A DNA stretch of 15,015 nucleotides from Pseudomonadota bacterium (GTDB lineage: Bacteria; Pseudomonadota; Gammaproteobacteria; Xanthomonadales; Xanthomonadaceae). This document shows, piece by piece, positions 5,804-14,929 of this stretch (its first letter is position 1; every line of letters begins with the position of its first letter). Under the pieces are notes generated by a model. That model searched no databases, had not been told where the DNA came from, and saw nothing but the letters and a program-made list of their open reading frames with translations. Made by a program: the position numbers and the translations under genes. The stretch covers positions 1 through 15,015 of the forward strand of contig JAEXBT010000070.1 in assembly GCA_023393895.1 (NCBI GenBank), written 5' to 3'.

Positions 5804-6916
5804 TTACTCCTGGAAAGTCACCGGCGTGCCGACCGCGACCGCCGAGGCCACGGCCTGCGCGGCGAAGTTGGTCAGGCGCACGCAGCCCGAAGACTGGGTC
5901 CGGCTGATGTGACCGGGCTCGGGCGTGCCGTGGATGCCGTAATGCTCCTTGTTGATGCCCATCCAGATGATGCCGACCGGCCCGTTCGGGCCCGGCGGCA
6001 GCGTGGCCGGCTTGGCGTCCTTCGGCTGATTGACCAGGATGTCCGGGTCGTAGCGGTAATCGGGGTTGTGCGCCACCGAGGTCAGCTTCCACTCGCCGAT
6101 CGGCAGCGGGAACTTGGATGATCCAGTCGAGGCCGGGAACTGCGCGTAGATGTTGCCGGCCTCGTCGAGCAGCTGCAGGGCGGCCTCGGACTTGTCGACC
6201 ACGATGCGCGACGCCTTGGCGATTTCCTGCGCCGGGCGCGTGTACGGCACCACGATCACGGTGCCGGCCTTGGAGAAATCGGCGTTCGGGTTGAGCTGCT
6301 TCAGCAGTTCAGGCTTGGCGTTGTACTTCTCGCCCAGCATTTCGTGCATGTCCTGGTAGACGATGCGATCCATCTTGGCCTTGTCCTCGGCGCGCTCGGG
6401 CGTTGGGGCGTAGGGACCGTCGATGTCCTTCTGGGTCAGCGTGTAGCTGACCAGCACCGGTGCGGTGTCCTTGTTGAGCTCGGCCCAAGTGGCGGCGTCC
6501 AGCTCGCCGTTGACGGTCAGTCCGCGATCCTGCTGGAAGGCGCGCACCGCCTTCGCCACGTTCATGCCTTCCTTGCCGTCGATCTCGCCGGTGGAGAAGT
6601 GGGCGCGCAGCAACAGTACCTGGGCGCGCAGGATGCCCGGCTCGCCGGTGGTGCTGGCAAGATCGTTGGCGGCCTGGTCCGGGGCGCCGGTGGGCGCGGC
6701 AGCGGTGCGATCCCAGACCTCCAGCGGATATCCATCCGGCCCGTACAGGGTCGGTGCCGCGGCCGGGGCGGGCGCGGGGGCAGGTGCCGGCATCTCGGTG
6801 ACCGGGGCGGCGGGCGCAGGCGCTTCGGCCTGGGGTGCCGGCGCCGGCGGATCGCTGCAGGCGGCAAGGGCCAGGGTGATGGCGCTGGCGAACAGGGCGG
6901 GGCGAAGGGGCTTCAT
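5804..6916 (-). CDS. L,D-transpeptidase (YkuD) lipoprotein with a peptidoglycan-binding domain
   Basis: This 370-residue protein has a lipobox LAAC (Cys20, Ser at +2) and a long Pro/Ala linker (22-56) that could span from the outer membrane to the wall. A PG_binding_1 domain covers about 93-150 (LRAHFSTGEIDG to TWAEL), and a LysM-like stretch about 190-225. The YkuD catalytic domain covers about 235-370. The active site HGTPEPGHISRTQSSGC places His329, Ser343 and nucleophile Cys345 in the usual HGT...S-GC-R pattern. Such enzymes form 3-3 cross-links, attach Braun-type lipoproteins, or cleave those links. GGAG seven bases upstream favours ATG 6916; the adjacent ATG 6919 is possible. The frame also extends to 6988, but that part lacks signal-peptide character. 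Two TAA codons end the gene. It converges on the amidase-esterase operon. Confidence 0.92.
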   Translation of the reverse strand: MKPLRPALFASAITLALAACSDPPAPAPQAEAPAPAAPVTEMPAPAPAPAPAAAPTLYGPDGYPLEVWDRTAAAPTGAPDQAANDLASTTGEPGILRAQVLLLRAHFSTGEIDGKEGMNVAKAVRAFQQDRGLTVNGELDAATWAELNKDTAPVLVSYTLTQKDIDGPYAPTPERAEDKAKMDRIVYQDMHEMLGEKYNAKPELLKQLNPNADFSKAGTVIVVPYTRPAQEIAKASRIVVDKSEAALQLLDEAGNIYAQFPASTGSSKFPLPIGEWKLTSVAHNPDYRYDPDILVNQPKDAKPATLPPGPNGPVGIIWMGINKEHYGIHGTPEPGHISRTQSSGCVRLTNFAAQAVASAVAVGTPVTFQE

Positions 6917-6962
6917 CATTCGACTCCGGAATGCGCGGGAACAGGGGCCGATGCTGCCGTCC

Positions 6963-6974
6963 CCGCCGCGGCGG
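6963..6974. repeat. 12-bp perfect palindrome between divergent genes
   Basis: CCGCCGCGGCGG is an exact palindrome in the 160-base gap between the start codons of the L,D-transpeptidase gene (minus) and the maoC-pta fusion (plus). It could be an operator shared by the divergent genes, but a GC-rich palindrome of this length is also possible by chance. I see no convincing -10 and -35 pair in the same gap. Confidence 0.3.
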
Positions 6975-7076
6975 TGCCGTGAAGGCATCGCGCCGCGTTC
7001 ATCGCGCGGTCAAGCGTGGCGGCAACCGGTCATGGTGGCGTGGTACACCTTTCAGCCTTTCCCCACGGGTGATGCC

Positions 7077-8471
7077 ATGCCACAGATCCGCAACCGCACC
7101 TTCGACGAGATCGCCATCGGCGACCATGCCACGCTCACGCGCACCGCGACCCGCAAGGACATCGCACTGTTCGCGGCGGCATCGGGTGACCTCAATCCCT
7201 CGCACATGGACGATGCTTTCGCGGCCGGCGAGCGTTTCGGTCATGTGGTGGTGCACGGCATGTGGACCGCGTCGCTGATCTCCGCGCTGCTCGGCACCGA
7301 GCTGCCCGGGCCCGGCACGATCTATCTGGGCCAGGACCTGCGCTTCCTGCGGCCGGTGAAGCCGGGCGATGCCATCACCGCCAGCGTGACCGTGCGTGAA
7401 AAGCACGTGGGACGCAACGTGGTGGTGTTCGATTGCCGCTGCGTCGATGCGGCAGGCATGGAAGTGCTGACCGGTACCGCGGAAGTGATCGCGCCGACCG
7501 TGCAGCATGAGGTTGAGCGCGCCGAGATGCCGGAAGTGCAGGTGAACCGCCATCGCATCTTCGACATCGGCATGAAGCGCGCATACGCACTGCCGCCGCT
7601 GCGCACGGCGGTGGTGCATCCGACCAGCACGCGTTCGATCCTGGCCGCGGTCGAGGCCAACGACGAGAAGCTGTTCGTGCCGGTGCTGGTCGGGCCGCGC
7701 CACCGGATCGAGGCCGCCGCGCGAGAGGCCGGGGTTTCGCTCGACGGCATGGAGCTGATCGAGGTGCCGCACAGCCACGCCGCCGCCGAGCACGCCGCAC
7801 AGATGGCCGGGCGCGGCGAGGTGGACGCGATCATGAAGGGCAGCCTGCATACCGACGAACTGCTCTCGGCGGTGATCGCGCGCGAAAACGGCCTGCGCAC
7901 CGACCGCTGGCTGAGCCACGTCTTCCTGTTCGATGTGCCTGCCTACGACAAGCTGCTGATGGTCACCGATGGGGCGATCAACATCGCGCCGACGCTGGAG
8001 CAGAAGCGCGATATCGCGCAGAACGCGATCGACCTGGCGCGCACGCTCGGCGTGGCCGAGCCGAAGGTCGCGGTGCTGGCCGCGGTGGAGACGGTCAACA
8101 CCAAGATGGCCTCGACGCTCGATGCGGCGGCGCTCACCGTGATGGCCGCGCGTGGGCAGATCAAGCATGGCCTGGTGGATGGGCCGCTCGCTTTCGACAA
8201 CGCGATCGACATGGCCGCGGTCAAGGAAAAGGGCATCGTGTCGAAGGTGGCGGGGCAGGCCGACATCCTGCTGGCACCGGATCTCGAGGCCGGCAATATC
8301 GCCGCCAAACAGCTGATGTACTTCGCGCGCGCCGACAGCGCGGGGCTGGTGCTGGGCGCGAAGGTGCCGATCATCCTCACCAGCCGCGCCGACAGCGTGC
8401 GCACGCGGCTGGCGTCGATCGCGCTGGCGCGGATCGTGGCGCACACCAAGGCAGCGGTGGCTTCCGCGTGA
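7077..8471 (+). CDS. Bifunctional MaoC-type enoyl-CoA hydratase / phosphate acyltransferase fusion
   Basis: This 464-residue cytoplasmic protein has two domains. Residues 1-145 are a MaoC hot-dog hydratase with SGDLNPSH (Asp38 and His43, the catalytic pair of (R)-specific hydratases) and FGHVVVHGM. Residues about 165-464 are a PTA/PTB phosphotransacylase with VDAIMKGSLHTDELL (249-263), TDGAINIAP (297-305) and PIILTSRADS (431-440). The fusion is a recognised architecture, usually annotated bifunctional enoyl-CoA hydratase/phosphate acetyltransferase. The second domain interconverts acyl-CoA and acyl phosphate; it could prefer acetyl or butyryl. The acetate kinase gene downstream favours acetyl phosphate. 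ATG 7077 fits the family start (NRTFDEIAIGD follows); the upstream ATG 7032 gives an unlikely 15-residue extension. The ribosome-binding site is weak. The stop overlaps the ackA start. Confidence 0.93.
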   Translation: MPQIRNRTFDEIAIGDHATLTRTATRKDIALFAAASGDLNPSHMDDAFAAGERFGHVVVHGMWTASLISALLGTELPGPGTIYLGQDLRFLRPVKPGDAITASVTVREKHVGRNVVVFDCRCVDAAGMEVLTGTAEVIAPTVQHEVERAEMPEVQVNRHRIFDIGMKRAYALPPLRTAVVHPTSTRSILAAVEANDEKLFVPVLVGPRHRIEAAAREAGVSLDGMELIEVPHSHAAAEHAAQMAGRGEVDAIMKGSLHTDELLSAVIARENGLRTDRWLSHVFLFDVPAYDKLLMVTDGAINIAPTLEQKRDIAQNAIDLARTLGVAEPKVAVLAAVETVNTKMASTLDAAALTVMAARGQIKHGLVDGPLAFDNAIDMAAVKEKGIVSKVAGQADILLAPDLEAGNIAAKQLMYFARADSAGLVLGAKVPIILTSRADSVRTRLASIALARIVAHTKAAVASA

Positions 8472-9646
8472 GCCGCATCCTCACCTTCAACGCCGGTTCG
8501 TCGACGATCAAGCTCGGCGTGTTCGAACGCGTGGGCGACACGTTGCGCGCGCTCGGCGGCGGCGTGCTCGACCTGCGGGTCGCACCGCTGGTGCTGAAAT
8601 TCAATCACGACGGCGTGCGTGAGAGCGTGCCGCTGCCGGTGGATGGCGCGGACATGACCGCGGTGATCGAGGCCGTGCTCGACTGGCTGGATACGAAGTT
8701 CGATGACGGCGCGTTCGCCGCGGTCGGCCACCGCATCGTCCATGGCGGGATGGAATTCGATGCGCCGACCCTGCTGGACGACGCGATCATCGAACGCCTC
8801 GATGCCCTCTCGCCACTGGCACCGCTGCACCAGCCGCATGGCCTGAAACTGGTGCGGGCGATGCAGGCGGCGCGGCCGGCGCTGCCGCAGGTGGCCTGCT
8901 TCGACACCGCCTTCCATCGCACCCATGCGCCGCTGGTGACGCGGATGGCCATCCCGCGCGCGCTGCACGACGAGGGCGTGCGCCGCTACGGATTCCACGG
9001 CCTGTCCTACCAGTTCATCGCCGAGGAACTGCAGCGCAGCGAACCGGCGCTGGCGGCGAAGAAGCTGGTCGTTGCGCACCTCGGCAGCGGCGCCAGCCTG
9101 TGCGCGATGGAGAACGGCGTCAGCCGCGATACAAGCATGGGTTTCTCCGCGCTCGACGGCATCCCGATGGCGACCCGGCCCGGTGAGCTGGACGCCGGCG
9201 TGCCGCTGTACCTGCAGCAGCAGCGTGGGATGTCGGTGGATGAACTGCAGCGCTGGCTGTATCACGAGTGCGGCCTGAAGGGGGTGTCCGGGATCAGCGC
9301 GGACGCGCGTGTCCTGCTGGAAAGCGAGGCGCCGGAAGCACGCGAGGCGATCGAGCTGTTCTGCTTCCGCATCGCGCGCGGGGTGGCGGCGCTCGCCAAC
9401 ACGCTGGGTGGGCTGGACGGCCTCGTGTTCACCGCGGGGATCGGCGAGCACCAGCCGCCGATTCGCGCCGCTGTCTGCGCGCACCTACGCTGGCTCGGGG
9501 CCCAGATCGATGCGGAAGCCAACGCGCGCGATGCGCGCGTGCTGGAAGCGCCGGAGAGCCGCATCGCCATCCGCATGATCGATACCGACGAGGAGCGGGT
9601 GATCGCCGAGAACGTGGCTGCGCTGACCGGAGCGGCTGCCCCATAA
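8468..9646 (+). CDS. ackA: Acetate kinase
   Basis: This enzyme transfers phosphate between acetyl phosphate and ADP, completing the acetyl-CoA to acetate pathway with the preceding phosphotransacetylase. It has 392 residues, slightly shorter than the usual 400. The N-terminal signature TFNAGSSTIKLGVF (6-19), the second signature GHRIVHGG (87-94), Asp146 (CFDTAFH), GFHGLSY with His177, HLGSGAS (204-210), the substrate Arg237 (ATRPGE) and FTAGIGEH (321-328) are all present. A Glu pair (375-376) sits where the catalytic C-terminal Glu is expected. Translation starts at GTG 8468, overlapping the upstream TGA as GTGA, which implies coupling. Seven bases separate its stop from ntrB. Two long open frames on the opposite strand here are GC shadows. 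Confidence 0.95.
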   Translation: MSRILTFNAGSSTIKLGVFERVGDTLRALGGGVLDLRVAPLVLKFNHDGVRESVPLPVDGADMTAVIEAVLDWLDTKFDDGAFAAVGHRIVHGGMEFDAPTLLDDAIIERLDALSPLAPLHQPHGLKLVRAMQAARPALPQVACFDTAFHRTHAPLVTRMAIPRALHDEGVRRYGFHGLSYQFIAEELQRSEPALAAKKLVVAHLGSGASLCAMENGVSRDTSMGFSALDGIPMATRPGELDAGVPLYLQQQRGMSVDELQRWLYHECGLKGVSGISADARVLLESEAPEAREAIELFCFRIARGVAALANTLGGLDGLVFTAGIGEHQPPIRAAVCAHLRWLGAQIDAEANARDARVLEAPESRIAIRMIDTDEERVIAENVAALTGAAAP

Positions 9647-9653
9647 TGGTGCA

Positions 9654-10683
9654 ATGTCCGATGCCGTGCCTTCGCCCGATGCGCTTGCCACGCCGTTCGC
9701 CTGGTGCGATGGCGCCGGCCTGATTGTCGACGCTACGCCGGCGTTCGCGCGCTGGCTGGGCATCAGCCGGCGTCGGCTGCCGGGGCTGCCGCTGGCTGCG
9801 CTGGAAGCACAGGGAGAACGGCTGGCTGCTGCGCTCGCCAGTGATGACATCGATCCGGCAGCGCCGCCGCTGCGCCTGCGTCGGGTCGCTATGGCAGTGC
9901 CTGGCGACAGCGCACCGCGCTTCGCCGACCTGTGGCTAAGCCGATGGGACGATGGCTGGCTGCTGGAAGCGCATCCGGTCGACGAGTTCCCCGAAGGCGA
10001 TCCCGGTGCCGCCCTTCCGGCCGCGGTCGCCGCCGCGCTGAAGGGCCTGGCGCACGAACTGCGAAACCCGCTGGCCGGGATCAAGGGCGCGGCGCAGTTG
10101 CTGGCGCGTCGTCACCCGGAAGCCGCATCCACCGAACTCACCGGCCTGATCCAGGGCGAGGTGGACCGGCTGGCCGCGTTGCTGGACCGGCTGATGGCGC
10201 CGCAGCCGGCCACGCCGCATGCGCCACTCAACCTGCACAGCGTGCTGGACCGCGTGCTGCGGCTGGCCGAGAGCGACGCCGGCTGGGCGGTGCGGCTGAT
10301 CCGCGATTACGACCCCAGCCTGCCGGAGGTCGTCGGTGATAGCGACCGGTTGACCCAGGCGGTCTGGAACCTAGTGCGCAACGCGATCGAGGCCGGCGCC
10401 ACCCAAGTGACGCTGCGCACCCGCGCCGAACATGGCGTGCGCGTCGCCGATGTGGTGTATCCGTTGGCGCTGCGGCTGGACATCGCTGATGACGGCCGCG
10501 GCATTCCGGAGGAGATCGCCGAACAGGTGTTCCTGCCGCTGATCAGTGGTCGCGCGGAAGGCAGCGGGCTGGGCCTCGCGCTGGCGCAGCAGGTCGCGCG
10601 TGAGCATCGCGGCACGCTGGGCTTCCGTTCGCGCCCGGGCCATACCGTGTTCACCCTGCTGCTGCCCTTGCCGGAGCCAACCA

Positions 10684-10691
<8 letters not shown>
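9654..10691 (+). CDS. ntrB: Nitrogen regulation sensor histidine kinase NtrB (GlnL)
   Basis: This soluble 345-residue histidine kinase/phosphatase acts on NtrC and is normally controlled by PII (GlnB). The first 115 residues look like a single PAS domain (FAWCDGAGLIVDATPAF) with no transmembrane segment, as expected of NtrB. The H-box is GLAHELRNPLAGIKGAAQ with phosphorylated His134. The ATPase domain has the N-box NLVRNAIEAG (Asn243), G1 DDGRGI (279-284), F-box VFLPLISGR and G2 GSGLGLALA (303-311). The ATG is seven bases after ackA, with no good ribosome-binding site, so translation may depend on coupling. An eight-base overlap joins it to ntrC. Enteric ntrB sits next to glnA; here it sits after ackA. 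Confidence 0.94.
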
Positions 10692-12102
<1,411 letters not shown>

Positions 12103-12176
12103 CCTTCCTTCGATTTCATCACCCATCCACCGGTGCCGCGTTACGGTCGGGCGTCCTCTCCCGGAGTCATCCCCTC

Positions 12177-12701
12177 ATGAACATCCGACTTTCGATCCTG
12201 GGCGTCGCCATAGCCGCCGCCGCATTGAGCGCCTGTGCCACCACCTCCTCGCGCAGCACCGCCACCGTGCAACTGGCGCCGGCCAGCGGCCAGTCCACCG
12301 CGGGCACGCTCACCCTCACCCCGATGGGTACCGGCGTGCAGATGACCGGCAGCATCAGCGGCCTCAAGCCGAACGGCACGCATGCTTTCCACATCCATGA
12401 GAAGGGAGATTGCAGCGCCACGGATTTCACCAGCGCCGGCGGTCATTTCAACCCGACCGCGCAGCCGCACGGCCGCACAGGTCAGGGCGCGCATCACCTG
12501 GGTGACCAGGACAACCTGAGCGCGAACGCGAATGGCGTGGCCACGGTCAACGTGCATTTCGAGGGCGTGGTGATCGGCAGCGGCGCTGCGCTGAACGATG
12601 TCGTCGGCAAGGCGGTGATCGTGCATGCCGATGCGGACGACTACACCACCCAGCCGACCGGCAATGCCGGTGGCCGCGTCGCCTGCGGGGTGATCCGTTA
12701 G
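12177..12701 (+). CDS. sodC: Cu/Zn superoxide dismutase, lipoprotein
   Basis: This periplasmic enzyme removes superoxide at the envelope. It has 174 residues with a lipoprotein signal ending in LSAC (Cys20, Ala at +2), so it is anchored rather than free. Copper ligands are His72 and His74 (FHIHEKGDC), the bridging His90 (GGHFNP) and His150 (VIVHADADDY). Zinc ligands are His90, His98, His107 (HHLGD) and Asp110. Cys79 and Cys170 form the expected disulfide, and Arg167 is the active-site arginine in GGRVACGVI. GGAG (12163-12166) lies ten bases before ATG 12177, slightly long. The frame runs back into the ntrC region but nothing there supports an earlier start. The gene starts 74 bases after ntrC. 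Its stop overlaps the stop of the convergent gene by three bases. Confidence 0.96.
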   Translation: MNIRLSILGVAIAAAALSACATTSSRSTATVQLAPASGQSTAGTLTLTPMGTGVQMTGSISGLKPNGTHAFHIHEKGDCSATDFTSAGGHFNPTAQPHGRTGQGAHHLGDQDNLSANANGVATVNVHFEGVVIGSGAALNDVVGKAVIVHADADDYTTQPTGNAGGRVACGVIR

Positions 12702-13585
12702 GCCAGCGCGGCGCCGGCGGTCTCGGCGTCCGGGCAATCGACGTAGCGCACGTCGATGCCGTGGGCGTCGAGCACCGCTGACTGCTGGCGGATGCGCGCG
12801 TCGAAATATCCGCGCAGCCGCGACAGGCGTGCCGGATCGGTTTCGTCCGGTGCGTAGCGGGCACGCCAGGCGGCATCGGAGAACAACGCAACGCGCACCT
12901 CGCCGCCTGCATGGTGCAGTAGCGGCTCCGGCGGCGCGTCGAGCCAGACATTGCGCTGCGGCGACAGCAGCGCGGCTTCGATCAGCGGCCACAGCGGTTC
13001 CAGCCCCATGTGCCGGTACTGCAGTGCGGTCATCGCAGCAAGGTCATGCACGGTAAGGTAGCGGGCATGTTCAATCCGCGCACCGAACGCCTGCTGCGCC
13101 AGCAGCGCGGTTTCCGCACGGGCCATGCCCCGATCGACCAGCAGTTCCTCCAGTCGCGCGCCCGCTGCCGCCGCGCCTTCGCCGGCCAGCAGCAGCGGGA
13201 GGACGCGGAAAGTGCCGCCAGCGAGTGCCGGATCAGCCTGCAGCGGCTGCGGAATGTCGCCGCCGGCATCGCTGCCGAAGGCGAGGATGCGCGGCCCGGC
13301 ATTGCGGCCCGGTGCGCGTTCGCGCAGTTCATGCAGGCGCCGATGCACCGGCCAGCCCGGACGCAGCACTTCGGCGGGATCGAAATGCGCGCCCATCACC
13401 ACAAGATCGAGGCCGCTCGCCTCCGGCACCAGCAGGGCCAGGTCATGCCCGATGCGCTCGGCCAGCGCACCAGCGGCTTCCTGCGCCAATGCCGGTTGCG
13501 GCGTGGTATCGGCCATCCATTCCAGGGCCATGACGGCCAGCACGGAAAGGTCGGAAGCGGGTTCGGTCATTCGCGTGCGCGTCAT
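12698..13585 (-). CDS. Conserved-looking cytoplasmic protein of unknown function
   Basis: I do not recognise this 295-residue protein. It has no signal peptide, no transmembrane segment and no clear nucleotide-binding loop. It is acidic and rich in Ala, Leu and Arg. Recognisable short stretches are VVMGAHFDPAEVLRPG (62-77), GPRILAFGSDAGGD (96-109), TALQYRHMGLEPLWPLIEAAL and a C-terminal DVRYVDCPDAETAG. The codon use is high-GC3 like the neighbours, which supports real coding. The start could be ATG 13585 or ATG 13570 (residue 6); neither has a good ribosome-binding site. TAGAAT on the minus strand (plus 13607-13612) is a possible -10 element just upstream. The stop overlaps that of sodC, so the two genes converge, and the start is divergent from the thiolase gene. 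Confidence 0.8.
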   Translation of the reverse strand: MTRTRMTEPASDLSVLAVMALEWMADTTPQPALAQEAAGALAERIGHDLALLVPEASGLDLVVMGAHFDPAEVLRPGWPVHRRLHELRERAPGRNAGPRILAFGSDAGGDIPQPLQADPALAGGTFRVLPLLLAGEGAAAAGARLEELLVDRGMARAETALLAQQAFGARIEHARYLTVHDLAAMTALQYRHMGLEPLWPLIEAALLSPQRNVWLDAPPEPLLHHAGGEVRVALFSDAAWRARYAPDETDPARLSRLRGYFDARIRQQSAVLDAHGIDVRYVDCPDAETAGAALA

Positions 13586-13614
13586 CGGGGCCGGCGTTAG
13601 ACTCGTATTCTAGT

Positions 13615-13632
13615 CCGTGCGCCACCGCACGG
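13615..13632. repeat. Short perfect hairpin in the thiolase leader
   Basis: CCGTGCG (13615-13621) and CGCACGG (13626-13632) form a seven-pair perfect stem around a CCAC loop. It lies 20 bases before the thiolase start codon, just upstream of the AGGAG ribosome-binding site (13640-13644), in a 66-base divergent gap. It could be a dyad operator for a fatty-acid regulator or an mRNA leader hairpin. No T-run follows, so it is not an intrinsic terminator. Confidence 0.4.
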
Positions 13633-13651
13633 AAGCCGCAGGAGCCTACCG

Positions 13652-14929
13652 ATGTCGCAGTCCCGTCGTGTCGCCGTGCTGGGCGGCGTCCGCATTCCCT
13701 TCTGTCGCCAGAACACCGCATATGCGGAGGTCGGCAACCTTGCCCTTTCGGTGCGCACGCTCGGCGCACTGGTCGAGAAGTTCGGCCTGCAGGGCCAGCA
13801 GCTGGGCGAGGTGGCGATGGGCGCGGTGATCAAGCATTCGTCCGACTGGAATCTGGCGCGCGAGGCGACGCTGTCGTCGGGCCTGTCGCCGCTGACGCCC
13901 GGCATCACCCTGCAGCGCGCCTGCGGCACGTCGCTCGACACCATCAACACCATCGCGATGAAGATCGCGACCGGGCAGATCGAGGCCGGCATCGGCGGCG
14001 GCTCGGACACGACCTCGGACGTGCCGATCGTCTACGGCAAGGCGCTGCGCTCGATTCTGCTTCGCGCCAATGCAGAGAAGACGCTTGGCGGCCGCCTGAA
14101 GGAGTTCGCGCGCTTCCGCCCGGGCATGATCAAGCCCGATTTCCCAGGCGTGGCCGAGCCGCGCACGGGCAAGTCGATGGGCCAGCACTGCGAGGACATG
14201 GCGAAGGAGTGGGGCATCAGCCGTGAGGCGCAGGACGCGCTCGCCGCCGATTCCCACCGCAAGCTTGCCGCCGCCTACGAGCGCGGTTTCTTCGATAACC
14301 TGGTGGTCGAGTTCCGCGGCGTGAAGCGCGACAACATCCTGCGCCCGGATTCGACGGTGGAGAAGCTGGCGACGCTGAAGCCCGCCTTCGACCGGCATTC
14401 CGGCCGCGGCACATTGACCGCCGGCAACTCCACGCCGCTCACCGATGGTGCCGCCGCCTGCCTGCTCGCCAGCGAGGACTGGGCGCGCGCGAATGGCCAC
14501 GAACCGCTGGCTTATCTACGCGACGTGCAGGTGGCCGCGGTCGATTTCGTCGCCGGCGAAGGCCTGCTGATGGCGCCGACTGTCGCGGTGCCGGAGATGC
14601 TGGCGCGCAACGGTCTCACCCTGCAGGACTTCGACTTCTACGAGATCCACGAGGCATTCGCCGCGCAGGTGTTGTGCACGCTGAAGGCTTGGGAAAGCGC
14701 GGATTACTGCCGCGACCGGCTGGGCCTGGATGCGCCGCTCGGCAGCATCGACCCGGCCAAGCTCAACCCGAACGGCTCATCGCTGGCGACCGGGCATCCG
14801 TTCGCCGCCACCGGTGCGCGCATCGTCGCGACTGCGGCCAAGGAGCTCGCCCAGCGCGGCGGCGGGCGTTGTCTCATCTCCATCTGCACGGCAGGTGGCA
14901 TGGGCGTGGTGGCGATCCTGGAGCGCTGA
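13652..14929 (+). CDS. Acetyl-CoA C-acyltransferase (3-ketoacyl-CoA thiolase, FadI-like)
   Basis: This 425-residue thiolase catalyses the last step of beta-oxidation, splitting 3-ketoacyl-CoA with CoA, or the reverse condensation. Key residues are the nucleophile Cys91 in LQRACGTSLDT, His333 in YEIHEAFAAQ, His382 in GHPFAATGAR and the second active-site Cys412 in ISICTAGGMG. SLATGHPFAATGAR is the family pattern, with Phe where many thiolases have Ile or Leu. The length exceeds the 390-residue biosynthetic thiolases (AtoB/PhaA) and fits the longer FadI type, with the insert LGGRLKEFARFRPGMIKPDFPGV (146-168). AGGAG (13640-13644) lies seven bases before ATG 13652. No hydratase/dehydrogenase partner is inside the window. 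The substrate range is inferred. The MaoC domain 6 kb away is a possible functional link but is not adjacent. Confidence 0.93.
   Translation: MSQSRRVAVLGGVRIPFCRQNTAYAEVGNLALSVRTLGALVEKFGLQGQQLGEVAMGAVIKHSSDWNLAREATLSSGLSPLTPGITLQRACGTSLDTINTIAMKIATGQIEAGIGGGSDTTSDVPIVYGKALRSILLRANAEKTLGGRLKEFARFRPGMIKPDFPGVAEPRTGKSMGQHCEDMAKEWGISREAQDALAADSHRKLAAAYERGFFDNLVVEFRGVKRDNILRPDSTVEKLATLKPAFDRHSGRGTLTAGNSTPLTDGAAACLLASEDWARANGHEPLAYLRDVQVAAVDFVAGEGLLMAPTVAVPEMLARNGLTLQDFDFYEIHEAFAAQVLCTLKAWESADYCRDRLGLDAPLGSIDPAKLNPNGSSLATGHPFAATGARIVATAAKELAQRGGGRCLISICTAGGMGVVAILER

Noticed and set aside
6465..7076. Upstream extension of the MaoC-Pta protein.
   Set aside because: It is antisense to the L,D-transpeptidase gene and has no family similarity; the MaoC domain starts naturally at ATG 7077.
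6999..8444. 481-codon minus-strand open frame opposite the maoC-pta fusion.
   Set aside because: Same reason: a composition-driven shadow with no family motif and no ribosome-binding site of note.
7943..9484. 513-codon open frame on the minus strand opposite the pta-ackA genes.
   Set aside because: It is antisense to well-supported catalytic domains, its translation is rich in His, Arg and Gln with no recognisable motif, and long antisense frames are common opposite GC-rich genes.
10546..10683. Upstream extension of NtrC.
   Set aside because: It lies in the alternative frame of the NtrB ATPase domain. The receiver domain begins directly after ATG 10684, which has its own ribosome-binding site.
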